This document shows positions 43,601 to 55,600 of a DNA stretch of 64,000 nt, in pieces. The DNA lies in contig OZ038436.1 in NCBI GenBank assembly GCA_964036275.1, positions 9,888,147 through 9,952,146 on the forward strand, written 5' to 3'. The notes beneath the pieces were generated by a model. It searched no databases. It was not told the DNA's origin and worked only from the letters and a program-made list of their open reading frames with translations. Position numbers and translations under genes: made by a program. Source of the stretch: Litoditis marina. Taxonomy: Eukaryota > Nematoda > Chromadorea > Rhabditida > Rhabditidae. The stretch's first letter is position 1; each line of letters begins with the position of its first letter.

Positions 43601-46600
43601 ATAGAGCGCGGGAGTTCTCCTTAACATAGAGCGCGGGAGTTCTCCTTAACATAGAGCGCAAAGGTTCTCCTAAACATAGAGCGAAAGTGTTTCTTAACAT
43701 AGAGCGCGGGAGTTCTCCTTAACATAGAGCGCAAAGGTTCTCCTAAACATAGAGCGCGAAAGTTTTTCTTAACATAGAGCGCGGGAGTTCTCCTTAACTT
43801 AGAGCGCGAAAGTTCTCCTTAACATAGAGCGCGGGAGTTCTCCTTAACATAGAGCGCGGGAGTTCTCCTTAAAATAGAGCGCAGTAGTTTCCCTTAACAT
43901 AGAGCGCGAGTGTTCTCATCACCTATTTCAGTTTCCAGCAGCGGCCGGATTCAGAAAAATCTAAAATGAAAACAGAAAATCACGTACTGTTCACGTTTTT
44001 TCTTCTCAGAAAACCAACTACAAAGTGCACCATTTCTTCTCCGTTTCCCGACCAAAAGGACAATTTGCCTCATACACACACACACACCAAGCAACGGTTT
44101 TATATTAGTAGACAAGGAAGGTCGCCGGCGGCTAAAGCCGCCTCCGCCTCCCTTGTTTGTATTCCAGGCTGGCGAGAGCTTATATGAGTGTTTGTTTAAT
44201 TTATGCTACATTTCCCGAATTTTTCTCAAACATTTCAATCACGTTTTTCTCCCCCTTCTACTACTTAGAGCGCGCAACCTCTCGCTGACATTGAGCGTGC
44301 GACTTCTTCCTAACAGAGGGCGAGAGACCTTTCCTTAATATTGAGCGCGAGAAATTTCTCAACCATAAAAGGCAAGACGCATTTATATTATTTATTTTTT
44401 CTCTCATGCTCTTCATTAACCCCCCCCCCCCCTCTCCTTCTCTTTTCATGTCCCTCTCTCTTTCTATCTTTCTGTCTCTTTCTCTCTCTTTTTCTCTCCT
44501 TCTGTCTCTTTCTTTCTCTCTCATACACAGCAGAAGTGGGAATAGGGCTCACATAAACAGCGAAAATCGACAAAGTGGAACAAACATAAACAGAGAAAAT
44601 AAAGACAGTGGGGCTCACATAGACAGACAGCGGAAATAAGGACAGTGGGGCTCACATAGACAGCGAAAATGGGGACAGTGGGGCTTACATAGACAGCGAA
44701 AATGGGGACAGTGGGGCGCACATAGACAGCGAAAATGGAGACTGTGGGGCTTACATAGACAGCGAAAATGGAGACAGTGGGGCTCACATAGACAGCAAAA
44801 ATGGAGACAGTGGGGCTTACATAGACAGCGAAAATGGGAAAAGTGGGGCTTACATAGACAGCGAAAATGGAGACTGTGGGGCTTACATAGACAGCGAAAA
44901 TGGAGACAGTGGGGCTTACATAGACAGCGAAAATGGGGACAGTGGGGCTTACATAGACAGCCAACTCTCTATCTATCTATCTATTTTCATTTCTCTCTCA
45001 TCCTCTCTTCATCCTTCTTGACAAAGAGCGCGACAGTTCTTACTTACTTAGAGCGCGGGAGTTCTCCCCCACATAGAGCGCAACAGTTACAGTTTTTACT
45101 ACATATGAGAAAGAGAGTGAAAAGAGCAGGATAGTTAGATAGAAGAATGGAAAACTAATGAGAAAGATGGATATTTGCCCAAAAACAAACGGCATATACC
45201 TTTTCTGATGCATCCCAGCCGCATCAGCCCAGCCCAAGTTGCCGGTAAAACAAAATGGCTTTTTCCGGAATTGCCGCGTGTAAACAGCTCATGTAAACTC
45301 GTTTTCATTTTCCATCCATGAAAAGGAGATCCACCACTCCCCATCCCACTATCAATTGAAAATGAAAAAGCAGAAAGCACGTCTCTCCACGTCTCCCATC
45401 TTTCCCCAGTTCCATCATTTGCCTCACTCTCTTTTCGACCAAAAGTGCAAAATGATGGAATTGTTACAGACCAAAGTAGCGAAATATAGAGTAGGACAAG
45501 GAAGGTACCCCGGGCTAACGCCCGGGCCCCTCCCTTGTTTTTATTCCAGGCTGGCGGGAGCTTCCTGGCCCTCTTTTCTCTTAGACATAGGGCGCGGAAG
45601 TTATTTTCAACGTGTATCGCGGGATCTTTCCGTCATAGAGCGCTATACTTCTCTCAACATGAGCGCGAGAATTCTCCCTAACATAGAGCGCGAGAACTAT
45701 TCCTAACATAGAGCGCGAGACTTTTCTTCATCATTGAGCGCTAGACATCTCTCTCAAGACAGGCGAGACTTTTTTATATTCTCTCTTTCTTCTCTCACGC
45801 TTTCCATTGACCCCCCCCCCTTCTCTCTCATTCTATGTCCCTCTTTCCGTCTCTCTCTCCGTCTCTCTCTCTCTCATACACAGCAAAAATAGGATGAGTA
45901 GGGCTCACATAGACAGCGGAAATGGAGACAGTGGAGCTCACATAGACAGCGCGAATGGGGACAGTGGAACTCACATAGACAGCGGAAATGGGGACAGTGG
46001 GGCTCACATATACAGCAAAAATGGGATAAGGGGGGCTCACATAAACAGCAAAAATGGGGACAGTGGGACTCACATAGACAGCGGAAATGGGGACAGTGGG
46101 GCTCACATAGACAGCGGAGATAGGGACAGTGGAGCTCACATAGACAGCGGGAATGGAAACAGTGGGGCTCACATAGACAGCGGAAATGGGGACAGTGGGG
46201 TTTACATAGACATCGGAAATGGGGACAGTGGGGTTTACATAGACAGCGGAAATGGAGATAGTGGGGCTCACATAGACAGCGGAAATGGGGAAAGTGGGGT
46301 TTACATAGACAGCGGAAATGGAGATAGTGGGACTCACATAGGCAGCGGGAATGGGGACAGTGGGGCTCACATATACAGCAAAAATGGGATAAGGGGGGCT
46401 CACATAAACAGCGGAAATGGGGACAGTGGGGTTTACATAGACAGCGGGAATGGGGACAGTGGGGTTTACATAAACAGCGGAAATGGGGACAGTGGGGCTT
46501 ACATAGACAGCGGGAATGGAAACAGTGGGGCTCACATAGACAGCGGAAATGGGGACAGTGGGGTTTACATAGACATCGGAAATGGGGACAGTGGGGTTTA

Positions 46601-49600
46601 CATAGACAGCGGAAATGGAGATAGTGGGACTCACATAGGCAGCGGGAATGGGGACAGTGGGGCTCACATATACAGCAAAAATGGGATAAGGGGGGCTCAC
46701 ATAAACAGCGGAAATGGGGACAGTGGGGTTTACATAGACAGCGGGAATGGGGACAGTGGGGTTTACATAAACAGCGGAAATGGGGACAGTGGGGCTTACA
46801 TAGACAGCGGGAATGGAAACAGTGGGGCTCACATAGACAGCGGAAATGGGGACAGTGGGGTTTACATAGACATCGGAAATGGGGACAGTGGGGTTTACAT
46901 AGACAGCGGGAATGGGGACAGTGGGGTTTACATATACAGCGGAAATGGGGACAGTGGGGCTTACATAGACAGCGGGAATGGAAACAGTGGGGCTCACATA
47001 GACAGCGGAAATGGGGACAGTGGGGTTTACATAGACATCGGAAATGGGGACAGTGGGGTTTACATAGACAGCGGAAATGGAGATAGTGGGGCTCACACAG
47101 ACAGCAAAAGTGGGGTCGGTGGGACTCACACAGACAGCGGAAATGGAGATAGTAAGACTCACATAGACAGCGGGAATGGGGACAGTGGGGTTTACATAGA
47201 CAGCGGAAATGGTGATAGTGGGACTCACATAGACAGTGGGGCTCACACAGACAGCAAAAGTGGGGTCGGTGGGACTCACACAGACAGCGGAAATGGAGAT
47301 AGTGGGACTCACATAGACAGCGGGAATGGGGACAGTGGGGTTTACATAGACAGCGGAAATGGTGATAGTGGGACTCACATAGACAGTGGGGCTCACACAG
47401 ACAGCAAAAGTGGGGTCGGTGGGACTCACACAGACAGCGGAAATGGAGATAGTGGGACTCACATAGACAGCGGGAATGGGGACAGTGGGGCTCACATAGA
47501 CAGCGGAAATGGAGATAGTGGGGCTCACATAGACAGCGGGAATGAGGACAGTGGGGTTTACATAGACAGCGGAAATGGAGATAGTGGGACTCACATCGAC
47601 AGCGGGATTGGGGGCAGTGGGGTTAACATAGACAGCGGAAATGGAGATAGTGGGGCTCACATAGACAGCGGGAATGGGGACAGTGGGGCTCACATACACA
47701 GCAAAAATTGAAACCGTGGAAATTGACAAACACAGCGAAAATGCAAAACAAAGGAGGCGCGGTATATTATCTTATTCTCTCTTCTATTCTCTATCTATCT
47801 CTCTTTTCATCTCTTTCTCATCCTCTCTTCATCCTTCTTCACAAAGGACGCAACAGTTTCAACTCACATAGAGCGCGGGAGCTCTCCCTCAAAACTTTTT
47901 TCTACTACATATGAGAAAGAGAGTCAAAAGCAGGATAATTGGAGGATCAAAAATGAAGATAAAGAGAGATGATAAAGCAAAAATAAATACAAATACCTGT
48001 TTCAATGCATCCCAGCCGCCTCCCGAGTCGCCAGTAAAACAAAATGGCTCTTTCCAAATTTTCCGCGTATGAACAGCTCACGTAAACTTGTTTCCGCTTT
48101 CTATTCTCCATTTTCTATTCGCGAAAAAACGGTGATCCACCACTCCCCAACTCACTACCAATTGAAAATGAAAAGCAGAAAGCACGTATCTCCCACGTCT
48201 CCCATCTTTCCCCAGTTTCATCGCTTGCCTCACTCTTTTTCGACCAAAAGTGCAAAATGATGGAATTGTTACAAACAAACCAAAGTAGCGAAATATATAT
48301 ATGGACAAGGAAGGTACCCCGGGCTACGCCCGGGTCCCTCCCTTGTGTGACCCTAGGCTGGCGGGAGCTTCCTGACTTATTTTTCTCAACATATAGCGCA
48401 ACAGTCTTTCTCAACAATGAGCGTGATACCTCTCTAATTCAGAGAGCGAGACCTCTCCTTTACATAGATCGCAAGACCTCTCCCTAACATAGATAACGTT
48501 ATCTCTTCCTAACATCGAAAGCGAGATCTGTCTAACTTAGAACGTGAGACACCTTCTATACGTAGAACGCGAGACTCTCCCTAACATAGAGAGCGAGACG
48601 TCTCTCTAGCGCAGGGCGTGAGACCTATTCCTAACATAGAGCGCGAAACCTCTTCCTAACATGGAGAGCGATATCTCTTCATAACATAGAGAGCGAGACC
48701 CTAACTTAGAGCGAAGACCTTTTGCTTACATAGAGCGCGAGACTCTCTCCTTAACATAAAAAGCGCGACCTCTCTCTAAGTTAGAGCAAGATACCGCCTT
48801 CTTACATAGAGCGCAAAATCATCCTCCACATAGAGCGTGATATCTCCTCCTGACATAGAGAGCAATCCCTCTCCCTAACATAGACAGCGAGACTTCTCTC
48901 TCCCTAACATAGAGAGCTAAAGTTCTTCCTAACATAGATCGCGAGAGTCTCCCTCACATAGAGTGCAAGACCTCTCTCTAACGTAGAGCGCGAGACCTCT
49001 CGCTAACATAGAGCGCGAGACCTCTCTTTAACGTCGAGCGCGAGACCTCTCTCTAACATCGAGCGCGAGACCTCTCTCTAATGTAGAGCGCGGGACCTCT
49101 CTCTAATGTAGAGCGCGGGACCTCTCTCTAACGTAGAGCGCGAGACCTCTCTTTAACATAGAGCGCGAGAGTTCTTACCAACATATGGCGCGGGAGTTTT
49201 CAACACCCCGGTCGTAATAATAGCAAAACGCGAGAGCAACACAGTGAAAAAAACTCTTTCTGTCTACAATTATCCGGATGCAGAGTTTCTTCTTGGTTTT
49301 TGCTCTTCTTGACATCTAGCAGGAAGAAGGAGCCCCAGTGGCTCCTACAGCAGCACTTCCGATCATCCATCCAATCCACAACAACAGCTCCATCCCGGAG
49401 CAGGCATCCTCCCGGCGAACAGAGCGTTCGAATGACTCTCCCCTCGTCCCGCCGCGCTTTTATACCCACTTTCTTACCCCGTTAAAGCCATTCCTGTTAA
49501 CCGTGACGGCGTGAAACTCGTCTATCCTGTTGAGCTGCACTTGCCATTGCTCAACTGCCCAGCAGCAACCGATTTGGAAAAATGAAATCTCACGTTCCCC

Positions 49601-52600
49601 CACGCCATTTGCTTCACCCAGCTTGCTTCACTTGCCTCACCCCATTTTCGACCAAAAGTGCAATAGTGAAGCAAAATCGGACACACAGACAGACCAAACT
49701 ACGCAAATATATAAGTAGACAAGGAAGGTACCCCGGGCTACGCCCGGGTCCCTCCCTTGATGAGTCTAGGTCGGTGGTTGCGTCGAGAAGTCTTTTTCAT
49801 ATTCTTCGTCTTTGAAAAGTCCTCGAGCGCGAAAGTTTTTCTGAACATAGAGCGCGGGAGTTATCCTTAACATAGAGCGCGAAGGTTCTCCCTAACATAG
49901 AGCGCGAGACCTCTCTCTAACGTAGAGCGCGAGACCTCTCTCTGACGTAGAGCGCAAGACCTCTCACTAACATAGAGAGCGAGACATCTTTCTAGTATGA
50001 AGAGCGAGACCTCTCCTTTACATAGAGCGCGAGACCCTTCCTCACATAGAGCGCGAGACCTCTCGCTAACGTAGAGCGCGAGACCTCTCGCTAACATAGA
50101 GCGCGAGACCTCTCTCTAACGTAGAGCGCGAGACCTCTCTCTAACGTAGAGCGCAAGACCTCTCACTAACATAGAGAGCGAGACATCTTTTTAATATGAA
50201 GAGCGAGACCTCTCCTTTACATAGAGCGCGAGACCCTTCCTCACATAGAGCGCGAGACCTCTCGCTAACGTAGAGCGCGAGACCTCTCTCTCACATAGAG
50301 CGCGAAACCTCCTTCTAACATAGGGCGCGAGAGTTCTTCCCAACATAGGGCGCGACAGTTCTTCCCAACATAGAGCGCGGGAGTTTTTGTCAACACCCTA
50401 GCCGCAATAATAGCAGAACGCGAGAGCAACACAGTAAAAAATCTCTTTTTGTCTACAATTATCCGGATGTAGAGTTTCTTCTTCGTTTGCTCTTCTCTAG
50501 ATTCAGCAGGTAGTGGGAGGCCCAGTGGCTCCTACAGCAGAACTCCGGTCCATCCATCAGCGATCCATTCCATGGCCGCAGATCCAGTCCAAAGCGGGCA
50601 TCCTCCGGGCGAACAGAGCGTTCGAATGGCTCTCCCCCTTTCCGCCGCGCTTATATACCCATTTTCTTACCTGTTAAGCCATTCCTGTTAACCGTGACGG
50701 CGTGAAACTCGTCTATCCTGTTTAGAAAAACTTTCTATTGCCAAATCCCAGCAACAGCCGGTTGGGAAAAATGAAATCTCACGTTCTCCCACGTCTTCCA
50801 GCTTCCCAGCTTGCCTCACTTGCTTCACCCCATTTTCGACCAAAAGTGCAATAGTGAAGCAAAATCGGACACACAGACCAAACTACGCAAATATAATAGA
50901 GGACAAGGAAGGTACCCCGGGCTACGCCCGGGTCCCTCCCTTGTTGAGTCTAAGTCGGTGGTTGCGTCGAGAAGTTTCTTCTTTATTTGCGTCTCCGAAA
51001 AGTAATCGAGCGCGATAGTTCTCGTTTACGTAGAGCGCAGGACTCCCCCCTCACATAGAGCGCGGTAGTTCTCCTCAACATAGAGTGCGGTAGTTCTCCT
51101 CAACATAGAGCGCGGTAGTCCTCCTCAACATAGAGTGTGGTAGTTCTCTTCAACATAGAGCGCGGGAGTTCTCCTCAACATAGAGTGCGGTAGTTCTCCT
51201 CAACATAGAGCGCGGTAGTCCTCCTCAACATAGAGTGTGGTAGTTCTCTTCAACATAGAGCGCGGGAGTTCTCCTTAACATAGAGCGCAGGACTTCTCCC
51301 TAACATAGAGCACAGGACTTCTCCCTAACGTAGAGCGTGGTAGTTCTCCTCAACATAGAGCGCGGGAGTTTTCCCTAACATAGAGAGCGGTAGTTCTCCT
51401 CAACATAGAGCGCGGTAGTTCTCCTCAACATAGAGTGCGGGAGTTCTCCTTAACATAGAGCGCGGGAATTCTCCCTAACATAGAGCGCGAAATATATCCC
51501 TAAAATAGATCGCGAGAGTCCTCCCTAACATAGAGGGCGAGAACTCTCCTTCACGTAGAGCGCGAAACTTTTCCCTAACATAGAGAGCGAGACCTCTCCC
51601 TAACATACAGCGCGATACTTTTCTCCCAACATAGAGAGCGTTATCTCTTTCTAACATAGAGAGCGAGACCTCTTTCTAACATAGAGCGCGAGAACTCTCC
51701 TTCACTTAAAGCGCGAAACTTTTCCCTAACATAGAGAGCGAGACCTTTCCCTAACATACAGCGCGATACTTTTCTCCCAACATAGAGAGCGTTATCTCTT
51801 TCTAACATAGAGAGCGAGACCTCTTTCTAACATAGAGCGCGAGAACTCTCCTTCACTTAAAGCGCGAAACTTTTCCCTAACATAGAGAGCGAGACCTCTC
51901 CCTAACATACAGCGCAATACTTTTCTCTCAACATAGAGTGCCTTATCTCTTTCTAACTTAGAGAGCGATATCTCGTCGTAACATAGAGAGCAAGACCTCT
52001 CCCTAACATAGAGCGCGACATCTCTCTCTCTCTCTCTAACATAGAGCGCGGGAAAGTGACCCATAACAACCATCAGTTTCAAAATAGCAAAACCCGAGAA
52101 CAACACAGTAAAACAATATTTTTGTCTACTATTGTTGAGATGAGGCGCGTCTTCTTTTGTCTTCATCACGCCGGCAGCATCCGGCAGGTAGCAGGAGCCC
52201 CAGTGGCTCCTACAGCAGGTCCCCTGTCCATCCATCAGCAGTCCAATCCAGGCAGCAGTTCCATCCCGGAGCAGGCATCCTCGGGGCAAACAGAGCGTCC
52301 GAATGACTCTCCCCCTTCTCGCCGCGCTTTTATACCCATTTTCCTACCCTGTTAAGCTTTTCCTGTTAACCGTGACGGCGTGAAACTCGTCTATCCTGTT
52401 GAGATAAATTTTCTATTACTCAACTGCCCAGCAACAGCCGATTTGGAAAATGAAATCTCACGTTCTCTCACTTCTTCCAGCTTCCCAGCTTGCTTCACTT
52501 GCTTCACCCATTTCCCGACCAAAAGTGCAATGGTGAAGCAAAATCGGACACACACACACACACACCAAACTACGCAAATATATAAATAGACAAAGTAGGT

Positions 52601-55600
52601 CGCCGGCGGCTAAAGCCGCCTCCGCCTCCCTTGTTTTTAGTCAAGGCTGGCGAGACCTTATATGAGCATTTGTTTAGTTTTCTCCCCGTTTGCCGAACTC
52701 GTTTTTCCCAGTCATTGCAATCACTTTTTTAGCAAAATGAAACTCAATGATGTCTACCACATAGAGCGGAACATCCCACCCTAACATAGAGCGCGGAAGC
52801 GACGATGGGGACAGTGGGGTTCACATAGACAGCAAAAATGGGGACAGTGGGGCTCACATAGACAGCGGAAATGGGAACAGTGGGGCTCACATAGACAGCG
52901 GAAATGGCAACAGTGGGGCTCACATAGATATCAAAAATGGGAGCAGTGGGGCTCACATAGACAGCGGAAATGGGAACAGTGGGGCTCACATAGACAGCGG
53001 AAATGGGAACAGTGGGGTTCACATAGACAGCGGAAATGCAAACAGTGGGGCTCACATAGACAGAGAAAATGGGAACAGTGGGGCTCACATAGACAGCGGG
53101 AAATGGGGACAGTGGGGCTCACATAGACAGCGAAAATGGGAACAGTGGGGCTCACATAGACAGCGGGAAATGGGGACAGTGGGGCTCACATAGACAGCGG
53201 AAATGGCAACAGTGGGGCTCACATAGATATCAAAAATGGGAGCAGTGGGGCTCACATAGACAGCGGAAATGGGAACAGTGGGGCTCACATAGACAGCGGA
53301 AATGGGAACAGTGGGGTTCACATAGACAGCGGAAATGCAAACAGTGGGGCTCACATAGACAGAGAAAATGGGAACAGTGGGGCTCACATAGACAGCGGGA
53401 AATGGGGACAGTGGGGCTCACATAGACAGCGAAAATGGGAACAGTGGGGCTCACATAGACAGCGGGAAATGGGGACAGTGGGGCTCACATAGACAGCGGG
53501 AAATGGGAACAGTGGGGCTCACATAGACAGCGGAAATGGGAACAGTGGGGCTCACATAGACAGCGGGAAATGGGAACAGTGGGGCTCACATAGACAGCGG
53601 GAAATGGGAACAGTGGGGCTCACATAGACAGCGGAAATGGGAACAGTGGGGCTCACATAGACAGCGGGAAATGGGGACAGTGGAGCTCACATAGATATGA
53701 AAAATGGGAGCAGTGGGGCTCACATAGACAGCGGAAAATGGGAACAGTGGGGCTCACATAGACAGCGGAAATGGGAACAGTGGGGCTCACATAGACAGCG
53801 GGAAATGGGGACAGTGGGGCTCACATAGACAGCGGGAAATGGGGACAGTGGGGCTCACACAGACAGCGGGAAATGGGGACAGTGGGGCTCACATAGACAG
53901 CGGAAATGGGAACAGTGGGGCTCACACAGACAGCGGGAAATAGGAACAGTGTGGCTAACATAGACAGCTGAAATAAAAACCGTGGGGCTAACAAAGTACA
54001 CATAGCAGTAGTTTCTTCAATCTCTTTTCCTTTCTCTCTGTCTCCTTCTCTCTATTTTTGTTTCTCGCCGCGCTTATATGCCCAATTTCTTATCTGTCTA
54101 GCCATCCTGTCAACCGTAACGTGCTCTATAACTCAACACTAACAGTAGGACCAAACCACATCAAATAATAGATACTGTGAACACATGAACAGTAGAGATC
54201 GGCATAGAGAGCGTATCATACGTACCGTACGTAGGTGGCACGGTACCTAGAAAGAATATGAGAAGTGGACAGCTCACAGCATTACTCTCGCTTCACCATA
54301 CTGTTCATCATTCCCTTTTTGTCTTACTTTTTTTTCTATATTTTTCTCTCTCAATTCTTCCTCTCTTACTATTTTACCTCTACCTTCAAATACACCGCAG
54401 AAAAAAACCGAAAAAAGTGGAAATTGAGAAAAATCAACATTAGAGAGCACATTCACACATAGAACGTACACCTATGTTGACAGAAACAATATAGAGAGTG
54501 TTAAAAATCTATTCTCACCTTTTTCATACATTGCAGCCCTCATTAATAAGTATTTACAACCAACCAATAGCAAAACTTTATAGCCGAAAATCAAAGCACT
54601 ACCGCCGGCGTATCCATTGGGGAAGGAAATGAAATGCATCTCGCTCACGTTCGCTCACGCGTTCCATTCAATTTCAGCTAAAAGTGCATTTTCCTCAGTT
54701 TCCTCAGTTTTTTTGACCAAAAGTGCAGGCATTTGCTTCAGACAGACACACACACACACACACCAAGTAAGCCAAATATAAAGTAAGGACAAGGTAGGTC
54801 GCCGGCGGCTAAAGCCGCCTCCGCCTCCCTTGTTTTTATTCCGGGCTGGCGAGAGCTTCCTGGCCCTATTTTTTCTGAACATGGACCGCCGAAGCTCTCC
54901 TCAACATAGAGCACGAAAAATGTCCTCAATAGCAAAACCTCTCTTCAACATAGAGTGCGAGTCTTCTCTCTAACATAGAGCGCGACTCCTCTCTCCAACA
55001 AAGAGCGCGAGCACTCTCCCTAACAGAGCGCGAGTCGTCTATCTAACTTATAGCTAGCACTCTCCCTAACATAGAGCGCGAGTCCTCTTTCTAACTTATA
55101 GCGCGAGATCTCTCCCTAACATAGAGCGCGGAACTTCTCCCTAACATAGAGCGCGGAACTTCTCCCTAACATAGAGCGCGGAACTTCTCCCTAACATAGA
55201 GCGCGGAACTTCTCCCTAACATAGAGCGCGGAACTTCTTCCTAACATAGAGCGCGGAACTTCTCCTAACAGAGCGCGAGTCCTCTATCTAACTTAGAGCG
55301 CGAGCACTCTCCCTAACATAGAGCGCGAGTCCTCTTTCTAACTTATACCGCGAGATCTATCCCTAACATAGAGCGCGGAACTTCTACTTAACATAGAGCG
55401 CGGCATGTCTCAGCATAGAGCGCGGAACTTCTCCCTAACATAGAGCGCGGAACTTCTCCCTAACATAGAGCGCGGAACTTCTCCTAACAGAGCGTGAGTC
55501 CTCTATCTAACTTAGAGCGCGAGCACTCTCCCTAACATAGAGCGCGAGTCCTCTTTCTAACTTATACCGCGAGATCTATCCCTAACATAGAGCGCGGAAC

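Larger units (their letters stand above)
48306..49719 (-). mobile_element. Helitron-like unit R4
   Basis: CCCGGG hairpin plus CTTG; satA (about 48380-49200); then a conserved module with an AGGAGCC/GGCTCCT hairpin and a minus-strand TATAAAAG box at about 49461; then the TTTTGGTCG 5' module. Confidence 0.75.

Noticed and set aside
45807..47729. Two overlapping open frames of more than 630 codons on opposite strands
   Set aside because: They come from a 33-bp tandem repeat with no stops in those frames; the same repeat elsewhere in the window has frame-breaking units.
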